From Sarocladium kiliense (taxonomy: Eukaryota; Ascomycota; Sordariomycetes; Hypocreales; Sarocladiaceae): a stretch of DNA of 64,000 bases. The notes under the pieces were generated by a model. The model had not been told where the DNA came from. It did not search any database and worked only from the letters and a program-made list of their open reading frames with translations. The stretch lies in NCBI GenBank assembly GCA_030734395.1, contig JAUZTG010000044.1, positions 1 through 64,000 of the forward strand, written 5' to 3'. A program made the translations under genes and the position numbers. Of this stretch, positions 19,886 through 31,648 are shown one piece after another (the stretch's first letter is position 1; each line of letters begins with the position of its first letter).

Positions 19886-20812
19886 AACTATATAGAAGAA
19901 TGCACTCCCAGCGCTTCTTGCAAGGCCTTCGTAGGAAGGGCTGTCGAGCCCAACTCTCGAAGGCGGCTTTTCTACCTTTCCCCAGAGGTAGATTTTCGTC
20001 CCGCACGCAGTACAAGTGTCTAAGGCTAGTCCCCCACCAGTCGCCCTTCGCCAATTCATCTAGCATATCGTAGGCTCAAAGGCGCAATGGTCTGAGAAGG
20101 CATCCCGTCAGCGGGAACATATCCCTCTCCAGCCGAGAATTCTCTTGCACAGGTAGACTAAGTAAATCCCGCGCCTTGCGGCGCGAAAACCATGCCCTCC
20201 ACGGTCGCCAGTAGCTACGACCGAAGCCGTGCATCCTGTAAGGGAAAAACCCCTCGAAAGGGGAAAACCCCAAGGCGGCTAGAACGCTGTCAGGTATCCA
20301 GGTAAGCTCAGTACCATTTCGATCCAGCGGTTTATGTCTGTGTTGTCTCGGCGAAGCGAGACACAATTGTCGGTCCCGGTCGCAACCGGGCAGCAGCCAA
20401 GGGCTACCGAAGAAAGAATGGTCTCTGGGTAGGAAGCACCTGCAGAGGTCGGTCGAGGCAGCGCGAAGCTGCAGGCCTGGGCGAGGGCGCGACGGCCCAG
20501 GTCGTCGGGCAGCTGTGGCTGCAGAAGAGTTCGGAGAGGCGTAAGAGCCTCGAAATAATCCAGAGTCAACAAGACAAGACCCGGAGGATCGAGCGGCAGG
20601 ATGCCGCGTGTCTGGGCAGCCAGAGCTGCAGAGGTTGGTCGGTCGGTCGGTTGGTCAGGGCACCAGGCCCAGAATGTCGGATGGCTCGCGAAGCCAGAAA
20701 GTCGAGGCTCAGGAAGAGCCTGAGGTAGTCGGTAGGAAGGAGTGCCCGAAAGCAAAGTCAGGAGCTCGCGAAGCTCGATATCGTCAGTGCCAGCATGGCG
20801 AAGAAAGGTCAA
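19886..20812 (-). other. Unidentified ORF block
   Basis: Three reverse-strand frames lie end to end: 20279-20812 (177 residues, Leu/Pro-rich, starts MTFLRHAGTDDIEL), 20076-20366 (96 residues, Arg/Trp-rich) and 19878-20066 (62 residues). They occupy different frames and have no recognised motif. Enclosed by LINE copy 4 and a LINE C fragment, the block may be a decayed repeat-borne gene. A GGTCGGTCGGTCGGTTGGTC repeat lies at 20636-20655. Confidence 0.3.
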
Positions 20813-21111
20813 CTCTCTGAATCCCTTTCTTCTGATTGATGTTAGGGTCCCGATAAACCCCAGGTGGATTTGCAGCGAATTTTAGCCTGCAAAAACTGTC
20901 GCCCTAGCAAAACACTAACAGTGGTTGCCAAGGGAAATTTTTACAGGAGAGAGTTGTGAAAGAAGGCAGGGAGAGGCGAAGACCTAGGTATAGGGTAGTC
21001 ACGTAGCAGTTCAGCAACAACACTCCCGTGGCTTTAGCACAGGCGCCCACTGTGTGAGTACCTGGAATCCACTTTTGGCTCTTTTCAGCACATTCATAAT
21101 TGTGGTTTACT
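20813..21111. other. Short spacer, nothing recognised
   Basis: No supported gene. It joins the unidentified ORF block to the LINE family C fragment. Confidence 0.4.
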
Positions 21112-21587
21112 GACGCTGAACTCACACCTCACGGTTCAACATCCAAAAGTCAAAGCTGAAGGCCGACAGGAGGTTACCGGAAAAGGTTGGAAAATACTCC
21201 AAGCGAATCGACACTGCGCTACCGGGCAAGCACACCCGAGACCTATACGACAATGCAAAGTCATGGAGAGAGGCCAATGCCCTGGCCCAACTTAGAACAG
21301 ACATGTCATGCCTTAACGAATCCCTGTATCGGATAAGAGCAGTACCTTCAGGGCAATGTGAATGTGGACAAGCGCGAGAGACGGTAGAACACTACCTCTT
21401 CCGATGCAGGAAGTGGACCCCGTACCGGACAGAGATGCTCCAGTGTACCGACACGCGAAGAGGTAACGTTTCCTTCTTCCTCGGAGGGAAAGCACCGTCA
21501 GATGGCGAGAAATGGAAGCCAAATATGGAAGCAGTACGTGCGACCATACGCTTTGCGTTGGCTACGGGCCGACTCGACAACTCATGA
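21112..21587 (+). mobile_element. Tad1-like LINE ORF2 C-terminal fragment (family C)
   Basis: A frame from just after the TGA near 21118 reads FNIQKSKLKADRRLPEKVG, LPGKHTRDLYDNAKSWREAN, ALAQLRTDMSCLNESLYRI, then the zinc-knuckle CECGQARETVEHYLFRC and FFLGGKAPSDGEKW, ending DNS and a TGA. This is the terminal domain of Tad1-clade ORF2 (after RNase H), with the C-x-C-x8-H-x4-C pattern intact. RT and RNase H are absent, so it is a 5'-truncated relic on the plus strand. Confidence 0.85.
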
Positions 21588-22174
21588 CCGCAAGGTCGGA
21601 TCAACACCTCACCTCAACAACTCCAATCATCCCAAACACCTCGTGCCGCGAATAGCAGGCCGCTTCAGCCGCTGTAGATAGGACGCTGAACACTTGGAGA
21701 ATAGCCTTCAAGCCAACCTGCTCAGAATACTACTAATCCACGAGAAACCGCAGAATGAGAGCATGTAAAGAGCAAGGAGTAGGAAAGGGATGCCAGAAGC
21801 ACATGGGCTCCTCCGAGAGAAGACAGAGCGCGGGAAATGTACATGTACTATAGCTATAGTTGCCCTATTGGCTCAGTCACCGGGCGTTAATAAACTGTGT
21901 GTGTGGGTATCAAGGAGGCGGAGGCTGTAGACTGTGACCGAACAGGACCAAGGTTAGGGTCATAAGTGGCTTCAATCCTTTTAAGTCTAGAAGCCTACTA
22001 AGGACCCGCACCTCAAAAATCCACAAGAGGACCTGGCTACTAAGGGAATCGTCCACAGGGGTCTTGTTGCCTGTACAGCAAATGGTTCATGGCCCGTTAT
22101 CATGTCAATGAGATCCATGTACAGAACTTGGCTTGCAAGGTGTCGACACTGAAGCTATAGGGTAGGCTACGAAC
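21588..22174. other. Intergenic, possible LINE C 3' UTR
   Basis: The first few hundred bases probably belong to the 3' UTR of the LINE C fragment. A GTGTGTGTG patch lies at 21896-21905. No gene is supported. Confidence 0.35.
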
Positions 22175-23064
22175 TCAGTCGACGTCAAAACACGCGGACC
22201 ATGGGTGTGACGCACAGCGAGGCAGAGTCGGCGACGATGGTGGACGTGTACGGTTCAGGAGATCATCTGCCGAAGGACGGCGAGGCGGCTCCGGCGCGGG
22301 GTGTAGCTTCCTCTTTAAGTCGGAGTACTGACTCTTCCCGCGCGTCCTGGAACTACAACTGCCACGAGGGCTCCTACCGCTGGTGCGAGTCGACCTACAC
22401 GGCGAATAAACCCGTGGCGGCGGTGGCGTACGACTCGCGGTGCGAGACGTCGCCGTTCGTTCATCGCCTGACAGCGCCCGCTCAGACTCCCTCGTGTGCA
22501 CTCCTCGAATCTTGGCCCACGCGATAGCACTCGTCGCCGACGAAGCAATGGTCCCACCTACGACCTGAACAGCCCCGTACACAATTGTCGCGCCATAACC
22601 ACCGGCACCAGCGCTCTGAAGGGTAGCGAACAGACCTGGAGCCCGACCCTGCCTATCCCACTGTGGATGCAGGCAGCTGTAGATCCTGCAAGGCGCCATT
22701 AGTATCAGGTGTAGCATGTCTAAAGCGGTTTTGAGAGGGAAAACGCACCAGCCACTATACCGTTCGTCCCAAAGCCAGCCGCTGCCAAAGCTGGCGCAGC
22801 AACCGCTCCCGGGGCAGCAGCGAAGAGAATGCCAACGCCGGTGACGCCGACCGCGATGGCAGTGCCAGGGTTGGCTTGACAGGCTTGGAAAGCATGGAAA
22901 GCTGCCTGGAAAAAGCTGTCCATCGTACACTCCTTACACGTCTCTGCTGCAGTGGCTAGGGCAGCTGAGATGTTCGCCGTCGACAGCTCGTGTTTCGCCA
23001 TAGTTATTGCGTTGCGGCCGGCGGAGACAAGGGAGGCTGGCGTAAGAGCTGAGATAGTTAGCAT
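22175..23064 (-). CDS. ISG12/IFI6-IFI27-like small membrane protein
   Basis: Exon 1 (22749-23064) gives PGTAIAVGVTGVGILFAAAP and APALAAAGFGTNGIVA, the Gly/Ala-rich ISG12 membrane helix. Exon 2 resumes with LFATLQSAGAGGYGATIVYG, the second ISG12 helix. An intron at 22636-22748 (GTGCGT donor, CCAG acceptor) joins them in frame and gives 258 residues with a long Arg/Pro/Ser tail. The more canonical acceptor, about 50 nt upstream, would add the expected STAACIHSGIG-type stretch but runs out of frame. So either the family acceptor is intact and the gene has a 1-nt lesion, or this copy uses the downstream acceptor. Start chosen at MLTISALTPAS; a start further downstream (MAKHEL) is possible. Fungal members have no settled function. 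Confidence 0.55.
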
Positions 23065-23356
23065 TGTGTAGGAATCGAGTAAGAAACGCGGATCCCTAAA
23101 TTGCAGTCCTTTTGGAACTCCGATGCCGTATAATCTAGTTGTATTGATATGGCTGTGGTTGAGGGAGTGGACAGTATGTAGCTGGGTACCCCGCTCGAGC
23201 TCAAGGACTACCACCACTTCCGGCCAACCCATGCACACTCGAGGCTGAGGAGGGCGAACGACAGGATAGCGAATGGCGTTGCGACAGGTACCGTGGGATG
23301 CGAGTCCCGCAACCGTCATGTATTAACGACATGTTAAGGGGTGCGAACCGTCCAAC

Positions 23357-23638
23357 TCAGGCATACAAAACTCTACGCCGGATAAGCGCATCGAGGCCCA
23401 GTAGCTCCTCCTTTATCAGGACGGTGTCTTCAGTTCTCGTAACGGGAGGTGGTGATGTGGCATGGGCTAGGGCATCAACTTTCGTGATGGCGCGTGTCTT
23501 GCGGCGGTGGATGAAGAAACAGAGTAGCCCGACGACGAGTATCACCACGACGGGGATCACCGCCCCGAGCGCGACCTTGGCGCCTGAGGATAGACGCTCG
23601 CACCACCGGATCTGCTGTGCTTGCTGATCGCTTCTCAC
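23357..23638 (-). CDS. Possible single-pass membrane protein fragment
   Basis: A 93-residue frame with one strong membrane helix (VALGAVIPVVVILVVGLLCF) followed by a basic stop-transfer segment (HRRKTR), the arrangement of fungal type I membrane proteins. No signal peptide or ectodomain is seen upstream, so it is either the last exon of a larger gene or a relic. It is on the same strand as the ISG12-like gene. Confidence 0.3.
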   Translation of the reverse strand: MRSDQQAQQIRWCERLSSGAKVALGAVIPVVVILVVGLLCFFIHRRKTRAITKVDALAHATSPPPVTRTEDTVLIKEELLGLDALIRRRVLYA

Positions 23639-24295
23639 TCGAGCTGCCTGGCCGTTTTAGGCCGACCCGTTAGACAACATGTTGGCCTCGATATACAAGA
23701 CGGATACGAAGTGTGCCTTCACATCTCGTCTGGGATAGATGTCCCTCCGCGTACTCCCCATGCTGTCGAAGCAGCCTCGGCCACCAGACTCGGTGGCAGC
23801 CTCTTGGTTTAAAGTTTCAACCCTCTGGCTAGGCGGCCCGGATTGGCGGCCCCCTGATGCATTGGCGGCCCCCTGATGCATTGGCGGCCCCAAGTGCCGG
23901 GAGCTAACCGGGGGGGGCCTGAGAAGCCAGCGGGTCTTGTCTTGTTCCACAGCTGAGCTGCCTGAGCGCCAAGGCTACGCCCTTCAGTTGTGGCTTGTAA
24001 AGGGTGGACGCATGTAGTCGGCGATCGACCGTGCAGTGCCCACAACCGAAGATTACTTGTCCCATTGCACTAGTAGTTTAAGCTCTGATCGCCATTATGG
24101 CAAAATATAGATAAACAAAATATAGTGCGGTACCCCGCGTAATGGACTTTCTCCTAAGCTTTAAGAGCAATGAAGCTGCATTTCAGGTGAGTGAGACAGA
24201 TACAATGCCGCTAAAGTAGGCCCGCATGCTGAAGTATAGCCGACAGGTTACTTGGACCTACCGTTTCGCGGGGCCACCGAATATCCTCGAGACCA
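23639..24295. other. Gene-free stretch with a short tandem repeat
   Basis: Only the 19-bp tandem repeat at 23842-23891 stands out. No coding gene is supported. Confidence 0.35.
23842..23891. repeat. 19-bp tandem repeat, about 2.6 copies
   Basis: Units starting at 23842, 23861 and 23880 share ATTGGCGGCCCC followed by CTGATGC. The third copy stops after the first twelve bases. Confidence 0.9.
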
Positions 24296-24547
24296 GTGGA
24301 ATGGTGCAGGCGGCGAGTTAGAGATTACTGGGAGCTGAGCAGCCACTCCCCTCATACACACACCCACGTCTTCAATGTCTCGGTCGCCGTGCCAGACGCG
24401 GGCAAAACCACGGCGAAAGAAGGGGAACGGGACCAACGACAGATAGAGGCGGAGCTAAGTGTCCCAGGACAGCGAGCACCACAAAGGTGCAGTAAATGCC
24501 GGTCTTTTGAACACACTGCCCGTACGTGCAAAATAATCCTAAATTGA
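24296..24547 (+). pseudogene. DDE transposase C-terminal zinc-knuckle fragment
   Basis: The last 25 residues (PQRCSKCRSFEHTARTC) match the C-x2-C-x4-H-x4-C knuckle that ends many fungal pogo/Fot-type DDE transposases. The preceding RQIEAELSV is also typical. The catalytic DDE core is not present upstream, so this is a 3' relic. Confidence 0.45.
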
Positions 24548-24989
24548 TTTACCTACTTCTTGCTTTGTGTTGTCGTCATATGTTGTATTTTGTCTTGCAC
24601 GAAGGTGCCGGTCCCGTTTGGTGTGGGGAGTTTTTGTGCCCGAGTAGGGGGTGTGTCCAGGGAGGGGGTAGATTATGTTATTCCCCGCGACAGACTTATG
24701 CATTAGTCATCGGAGTAGTGGCAATGCGACCCCTGCAAGCAGAAGTTGCAGCTTCTGGCCCAGTCGATCCAGACGTGAGAGGTAAAGCAAGGACCGATAT
24801 GTAGGAGTATGTCTAGCGCCTCACACTCCGGTTGGGTCCTAGACAGGACAAAGCAAGGGAATCACGACCGGCGAACAAAGAATGAGATGAGACATGCAGG
24901 AGCACAGTAAGCATACTGTAGGGAGACGGCTGCATATAGCATATAATCAGTGCATTGTCTTATTCTCAAAGCTGTGTGTGGCGTTCTTA
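24548..24989. other. Intergenic, nothing recognised
   Basis: No supported gene between the transposase relic and the left bHLH segmental duplication. Confidence 0.35.
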
Positions 24990-27260
24990 GGGTTCCGGGG
25001 AACTACCTCCGACATGCCGCATTACACCTTTCCGCTTGTGGCAATAGCAACCACCTCCATCACAGTGACACCGCTGAGCCAGACCAGATGGATGAACAAT
25101 ATGACCAGATGGTATGCGATATGATGCAAAGCTGGTGTGCTGGTATGCAAAATGTGATACAGGGTGCCAGGATGGCAAGGCCGCCGAAACAGCGCTTAGA
25201 GTCGCACAGTGTACAGTAGGTGTGAGTCAAGTCGTGGCAAGCAAACAGGTTCTTGCTGATAATCCAACCTGGGCCGCGTTGGGATTGACCAAGAGAAGCA
25301 AGATTCGCAGGAAGAAAGACCGCCAAGATCTGAGTGTGTACAAAACAGAAAGTAAGCTGTTTCATCATTAGGCTCTGTACGTCTCAAGGATTTCGAACAG
25401 GGATCAAAGCCTATGGCTGGAGCCATAAACACTCAATCCGATGACGTTTCCTCCGATGTGCCAATCCACCTTGTCGTGGTCGTAATGTGATACCTTCTTA
25501 GTCACTGCCTGCTATCGCATGTGAGTGGAGTTGAATTGGCAAACATCCCATTTCCAACGCCGGATGAGGTTCAAGTTAGGGAGGTACAACAACAGACGTA
25601 CGATTAAAACGGTTTTACTTACCCATGTATACGAACCTTAACAAATTTATACGGTGTCTCCGTTCCACATTGCAGCATCTCTGAAAGATCGGACTCATCA
25701 ATGCGTCCATCAATTGTACAACGGCAGAGATACCTATCTCGTTACGACCAATTCCGGCAGTCTCCAAACAGCCAACTTGCGTTCGTACTATGAGGAATGA
25801 TGCCGCCCAATTCTTTTTAAAGTTTGTGGACATGTATGTTCACCTCGTAACGCCACACACACCAACCCATCTCGCGCTGTGCAAATACTGCGACCCTCGC
25901 CCTCCTGTACTAATGCCACTACGCCTGGTTGCTAGCTACCTGTCAGGCTGTATTCCAGGGCATTTTGTCGCACTTCCGTATTTAATACCCGCCCTCTTGC
26001 CACGACCCTGAGGATGACACTATCATCTACGGCGACGATTCGCGCCCCATATTCCCAACCAGGGTGACACAGCTGACCAGTCTAGGAGACTCGAGACTGA
26101 GCTTTCCCGCATGTCATTCCACCATTCCCCCAACACGCAACCCATCATCGCCATCAACTTCAACCGCCCCGAGTGGATTCCCTTCTCTGGAGTTTCGTCC
26201 ACGCCATCCTATTCCCCCCGATTTTGATCGACACCATGTCGACCTCTGGGGCTGCTCATGGTGGGGTGCCGACCGACCATTTCTCAAACCATTTAATCGA
26301 CTTAACCCAGCCTGATCATGACCCTGTCATCATGTTTGCGGTATCCTTCCCCTTCAACCAACAGTGGATGGGTCAGTGCGGTAAGGCCGTCGCGGACGGC
26401 TCATGCCCAAGGTCCGTCGCCCCCAAGACCCTGGCGCCCGACTCCGTAGAGGAGCAGCAGTATATCGCGATGCCACCGACCCCGCAGTATCAATCACCTC
26501 ACGGCGCATCCGACTTGGACCCACGCTTTGCAGGTGGCAAGCCTGGCCACTTGTTCTCCTCCGATGCAGTTCTGGCTGATCTCGGAAAGGCCAGTTCAGG
26601 GGAAGAAAATTCTTCAGCTAAACCGGATGATGAACAGCAGGCCCAAGAGGGTAGAAACCGCGTTAAGAAGAGGGTTCACAATATGATCGAGAAGAGGTAT
26701 CGGATGAACTTGAAGGGCAAGTTCGTGGCCCTAGCCAACAGTGTCCCGAGTCTACGGATCGTATCGAAGAGCGCCCGCGGCGAGGATACTACAAAGGACC
26801 TGCAGGAGCTTCACGGGCTAAGCCAGGCTCACAAATTCAATAAGGCTATAGTTAGTCTCTCCTTGATAATAATCCACGACATGAGAAGCACTTTCTAACA
26901 GGAAATGAGGTGTTGAGCAAAGCGACTGAGTATATTCGCCACCTCGAAAAACGAAACGAGGCACTTCTCGGCAAGAACGGTATTATGCAGGCGAGGATAG
27001 CAGCCTTCGAGAAGTTCGTAGTGGCTGGATCCATGGATGACCCAGACCCTCAACAACCACCAATGCCGATGCAACATGGCCATGATGGCTATTTACATGG
27101 CATTAACTCGAAAATGCCTCCGTATGGTAGCTCGGCGCCTGCCGGCATGGTTCCTGTGCCCGAAGACAAGCAGCTCATCATCTCCGCCCCGATGGCCGAC
27201 CACCCGTCGCAGTTCAACGGAGCGCCCAACCCTCGCATATTTCAACAGGAGAATTTGGAA
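24990..27260. repeat. Segmental duplication, left copy (bHLH gene and upstream region)
   Basis: Aligns with about 33950-36135 over the upstream region and the bHLH gene. Anchors are CACCTTT-CGCTTGTGGC (25025/33980), AACAGGTTCT (25245/34282), ACACCAACCCAT-type sequence (25860/34708) and TGTATTCCAGGGCATT (25950/34785). The block at about 25362-25625 is in opposite orientation in the other copy. Confidence 0.85.
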
Positions 27261-27320
27261 CCGGACGCCCTTTGTGCAAATCCAACGCACTGTCAATACG
27301 TTCTTCCACCATTGCCATGA
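26236..27320 (+). CDS. bHLH transcription factor, SREBP-type basic region (left copy)
   Basis: Exons 26236-26850 and 26910-27320 with a 59-nt intron (GTTAGT donor, ATGAG acceptor) encode 341 residues. The intron lies in helix 2 and splicing restores FNKA-I-VLSKATEYIRHLEKR. The bHLH spans about residues 146-223. The basic region VHNMIEKRYRMNL carries the Tyr typical of SREBP-class factors, and a short amphipathic heptad stretch follows (ALLGKNGIMQARIAAF). The N-terminus is acidic/Ser-Pro rich and there is no membrane segment, so it would be a directly nuclear factor rather than a tethered SREBP. The start ATG is conserved in the second copy (MSTSG). Targets unknown. The upstream AG in CTAACAG would bring the wrong frame, so the ATGAG acceptor is preferred. 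Confidence 0.75.
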
Positions 27321-28879
27321 AGGGTGATACCTCGGCTTTGGCCCGAATGTTCCAGGCGATTTTACCTAGAGTTCTGGCTGTGGAGCTGGCGTGACGAGGC
27401 ATCGTTGCTAGTTGGTCATGGATCAGTCGTGTCGATTCTTCAGTAATGATAGAAACTCATCATGTTAGTCGGCACTTAGGCGTCATGCTTGGATGGGCCA
27501 GTGCAAGCTGTAATATAGTAGTTTCCGTGAGAAAAGCCAGGCCACGATATGGTAACCTTTAAAACAGCGCAGTCGACACTCGAAGAGACGGAGCAGGCGT
27601 GAAGCACTGACGACGGGCTCGCACCAGGACCGACGGTGACCGAAGTGGATATGCTGAGGATGACAGAAGCCTTGATAATTAGCGAACGATTTCGTACCTC
27701 ATTCACAAACAAACTCTAGGGTCGGGCAACATCGCAGCTTCTGGGCATGTAGTGACGTTTTCGATGTGGTATCGTTGATCGAGAGCTGGCGACGACGGCT
27801 ACAAGAGCCTGTCGGCAGCAGGTCGGGTGGAAGAGGCGTCGATGGGAACGGTTGGGCGACAGAAGGTACGAGTGACTAGCACAGAAAGCTCGAATTCGAA
27901 ACACCGTCATCTGGAGAGGTGGGCTGCCGTGGAGTATTGAAGGTTGACACCGTGACGGGACGACTGGAATGCAGTTGTTGCCGCAAACGGGTCGGAGAGG
28001 TCGTTGCCGTGCGAGGAGGGAGTCCGGCGGATCGCGGAAGATGATGGACGGATGAGGCTAGCCGACGATAGAAAGCAAGCTCTCCACCGCGTCAGACATG
28101 TCCACACATCACGACAACGCGCGTCGGCTGCTTTCTTCCCTCCTTCAGATCCAAATACTCCAACGATTGATACAACGATTGATCCAGTTCTATTCCGAAT
28201 CGGTTCAACTTCCTGATTGATTCCTACTCGGTTGTAGCCGCTGTTTATCCGCAGCCATGCCCGGTTGGCAGGGATCTGCAGACAGCCGACGCGCCGAGGA
28301 TGCTGTTGGAGCAGAACCAGCTGTCCCAGATTGCCCGCCGCTCTATCTAGCTTATGTAGCTTCTGTTGGAGAATCACTTTCTGTACATAACCTTTCACTA
28401 TGCTGTCGTTCCCTCTAGACTCATCTTTTGTGACCTTGTGGCAGGCTCTGTAGGTGCTTTGTGCAAAGCGCCCTGCGTGGTTCTGCATACCTACAGTCTC
28501 CCCCCAGCCTTGGCTTCGTTTGTTTGTCTATCCTTGTCCCCTGGTCTCGCATGTTCCATAAACTGTATATGTGTATTCTTGGTGCCTCCAGCTGGGTTCC
28601 TATGTGGCTTTCTTTTGCTCGATGTTGACTACCATCCCCGCCCACGGCATCGAGTCCAGCTTCATCATATCGCAGCACAATGCTCCACTCGATTCGGGTC
28701 GCCTGATTACTAGACTTGAGAGCTTCCGCGCGGAGCTCGCAGACCTTGCCGTGTTTTGAGGGTGGGTGAGTCCTTCTGGGCGACGGAGGACCAGTCCGTC
28801 TGTTCTGTATATTGTGTGGCACCGGTCGTAGTATGCCGAGTGTCTGTGCTTGTTTCGCGCGAGAGTTGATACAGTTCTG
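27321..28879. other. Gene-poor stretch between bHLH gene and gag fragment
   Basis: Only short or overlapping frames, including a 193-codon reverse frame at 27907-28488 with no recognisable domain and low complexity. I could not assign function. The right part may be retroelement-derived, since a gag fragment follows. Confidence 0.35.
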
Positions 28880-29165
28880 TCGAGGAAACGTGCCGTTGTG
28901 GGACATTGCAAACGTTATTCCTCAAGCAAATATATCCCATGTCGGATGGCTTACGAAGGAGGGAGAGGTCAAAAGAGCGTCCTCCATAGTAGTGAAATTC
29001 ACAGATCCAAGGATGGCGAATGCCACGATATATGCCGACATGGCATGGGAGGGCCAGATACGCCAGTGTCAACTCTACGATCGGGCCTGCAGAATCAAGC
29101 AATGCTTCCGTTGCTACAATTACGGTCACATTACCCGGGGACGAACGCCACCACAGCCTGACTGG
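28880..29165 (+). mobile_element. LINE gag (ORF1) fragment with CCHC knuckle
   Basis: Forward frame reads VPLWDIANVIPQANISHVGW, LTKEGEVKRASSIVVKFTDP, DMAWEGQIRQCQLYDRACRI and KQCFRCYNYGHITRG, a LINE ORF1 RRM-like domain with its first CCHC knuckle. The fourth ligand appears to be Arg instead of Cys, after which homology ends. No ORF2 follows, so it is an isolated scrap, less than 100 bp from the 3' end of the homeobox gene. Confidence 0.75.
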
Positions 29166-29256
29166 CTGATCACTCCAGGGCGTAAACCTGTTGACAATAC
29201 AGATATATGAACATCGCCCTCAATAACTAGGTGGTCTCCCGCAGCCTCATATCGGA

Positions 29257-30264
29257 TTAGGCCCTCGCACTTTTGCTTATGATCGGGAGTTGGCGACGAC
29301 GGGCATTGATAAACCAGTTGGAGACTTGATACATTTGAAGCCCGGTCTGCCGCACAAGCTCCTGTTTCTCGTCCTCTGTTGGATAGGGGTGCTGGAGATG
29401 CGCAACAAGCCAAGCCTTAAGCCTGTCTGTTGCCTCCTTGGGCAGGTTTACGCGGCGCTTGCGTTGCATCGTGGCGCCAACCAGGCCTACCGGCCCCATT
29501 TCTCCATTGAAACGGCTATGTTCCTCGCAATGCATGCGGTAAGGCGTGGCAGTGAATGGCGCCCTCTCGTAGGTAGTTGCAGAGGAGTGTCCAGAGGTAG
29601 GACAAGTAGTATAGTCTCTTCGGTACGAGCTTGATGGTTGCTCAGTAGTTGTCCTGGGGTGGGCCGGTGGTGGGGAATGGCTGTGATAGCCACCGGTAAG
29701 GTTGTCAAGACGGTAAGGCGAGTGAGCGTCTTGTTCGAATGGTCGGATCGTTGGGGTCAGGCTGGGGACTATGTGCCTCAATTTCGAACTGTTGTTGACT
29801 TCACCCGAAGTGGCGTACATCCCCGATGAAGCTAGACGTGCCTGGAAATCGCTGTAGTACCCATCAGGCCGTGGTACTGCTGGCGATGATCCCCGGCGGG
29901 GGTAGCTTGCTTTAGAAATGTGACAAAGGCGAGGAACCTGTCTTGCACCTTCGGATTCTCTTAGGGCTTCTGCTGAGAGTCTATTCCTCTTCTGGCCTTG
30001 TGGGACGCGAGTGTACCCAGGTAAGGTCTGGAGCTCAGGCGTTGACGAAACTGGTGAGGTCAGGAGCGTCTTGGGGCCTGACGACGATTTCATCTGAGGT
30101 TGGCTGTTAGGAAGATGTTCCAGGACAAGCTCTCGGATGGATGGCAGGGCGGTACGAGTATCCAGGCGGGGAAGTGAGGATGCTGAGGAACGAGTATAAA
30201 GCCGTCGTGGTTCCAGGCGGAAAGAGGGGAGTGGAAGGTCAGGTGTAGTAGCGAGCGTTGACAT
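29257..30264 (-). CDS. TALE-class homeodomain transcription factor
   Basis: Intronless 335-residue protein. The homeodomain is at the C-terminus (about 268-327). Helix 1 is RLKAWLVAHL, the three-residue TALE loop extension gives HPYPTEDEK, and recognition helix 3 is VSNWFINARRR with Trp317, Phe318 and Asn320. The first 260 residues are Ser/Pro/Thr/Tyr-rich and apparently disordered. Fungal TALE proteins regulate morphogenesis and mating. A C-terminal position of the homeodomain with only eight residues after it is unusual but seen. The frame is intact and the start is the first ATG. Confidence 0.85.
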   Translation of the reverse strand: MSTLATTPDLPLPSFRLEPRRLYTRSSASSLPRLDTRTALPSIRELVLEHLPNSQPQMKSSSGPKTLLTSPVSSTPELQTLPGYTRVPQGQKRNRLSAEALRESEGARQVPRLCHISKASYPRRGSSPAVPRPDGYYSDFQARLASSGMYATSGEVNNSSKLRHIVPSLTPTIRPFEQDAHSPYRLDNLTGGYHSHSPPPAHPRTTTEQPSSSYRRDYTTCPTSGHSSATTYERAPFTATPYRMHCEEHSRFNGEMGPVGLVGATMQRKRRVNLPKEATDRLKAWLVAHLQHPYPTEDEKQELVRQTGLQMYQVSNWFINARRRQLPIISKSARA

Positions 30265-31648
30265 GTCTTTGGTGTTTCCGGATGGTGATATTATTGTAGT
30301 TCCAAGAGCGCAACTGGATGCTCCCTTGTGTTATTTAGTGTCCCAAGCCTGCCCAAGCATTCGTCGATGACGCGCCCTTCCGAGAGCGAATGCTCTCTGT
30401 GTTACCAGCGGCTGGAAGATGTAGCCTCAAAGCTAGTATCGCGCTACATGAGCTTATTCGAAGCTTCTAAGGCCAAATAAAAGACGGTCGGCCGCTCAAG
30501 GCAGAAGTTAGTGACCTAAATGGAGCTAACATAATTCCAAAGTCATTGAGGTCTCCCTTGGGGGAACTTCGGCGTGATCCAATCACGGAGACTCGATCGA
30601 GGCTCGTCACCGGAATGTCGCGTGTATTTCTCGACAACACTGTTTGCGAGCCTCTGTACCAAGTATACCGTCCGTCTGTTCAGGACCCGCAATTCACTCG
30701 GCTCTACTCGGTGACATCACTGTCTCACAACATCGGACGACTCTGTTTTGCAGCGGAATTTATTGGCATATCAACCCCTTCCTCCTATAGAGTTCGTCTG
30801 GACAGTAAGTTAAAGAGAGACTTGGCTCCAGAAATTGTCCTGCCGGGAACACCTGAATGTATACGGGCTCGCAGGGTGGATTACTGCTGAACACTCCCAT
30901 TGTAAGCTCGAAACCACATCTATGCTTCTAGCCGAGTGTTGCAAACAAGGCATAAAGGAATAATACAGATATACTATTTGGCGAAAGAAGGAACTTGCAT
31001 CAACCCAAAATGACTGCCACTTGATGCATACACGCCACACTTTGGTCATCAATCCATACATAAGGTATGGTAAGCCCCAATGCTCCCAACTCGTAACCTC
31101 AATTAATAACAAATTTCGACTGCAGTCTTTGAGCTTCATCAGAGCAAATCAGCGGAAACCATGACTATCATCACGAAAAGTTGCTCGTTGAATCCATGAT
31201 TACGGATCGACTAGTTGACGCAGCCTCTCATCGTTCGTTGACCTTTTCGATCCCTGCCAGCTCAATTTGAGTCAAGGCAAAGCCACTTCGCTGGCTGGGT
31301 GGCCGATAGTTATGTATATTGTAGCCGTGAAAGACTTGAGTGTATACTCACCTAGAAGCGGATCTCAAGATTATAGGCTGTTATCACTCGCAAACTATGG
31401 ACGAAATGAGCGTACGTCTGTGATAGGAAATTACAACGCGTTTCTTATGACAAAGGAGTGATGACACATCACGACAATTTTCAGTCCCAAACTACACGTT
31501 AGTGAAACCGTTCGTGTTCATCCCCTCTAAGCCCTCACTTCATTCCACCCACCCCCAACCCCAACCTAACTGATAGTAAGTCCACCCTTTCAGGGTTTGC
31601 TCGAGAACAGATAGCAGGTGCTTCATTGCACGCTTAGAACCTTGAAGC
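30265..31648. other. Intergenic, homeobox promoter and unassigned sequence
   Basis: Should contain the homeobox promoter. A 114-codon forward frame at 30546-30890 (MRSPLGELRRDPITE) has no recognised domain. Pyrimidine-rich CCACCC/CCCCAACC patches lie near 31550, beyond the 3' end of the opsin-related gene. Confidence 0.35.

Noticed and set aside
27907..28488. 193-residue reverse ORF
   Set aside because: No motif; lies in a gene-poor repeat-flanked stretch; composition uninformative.
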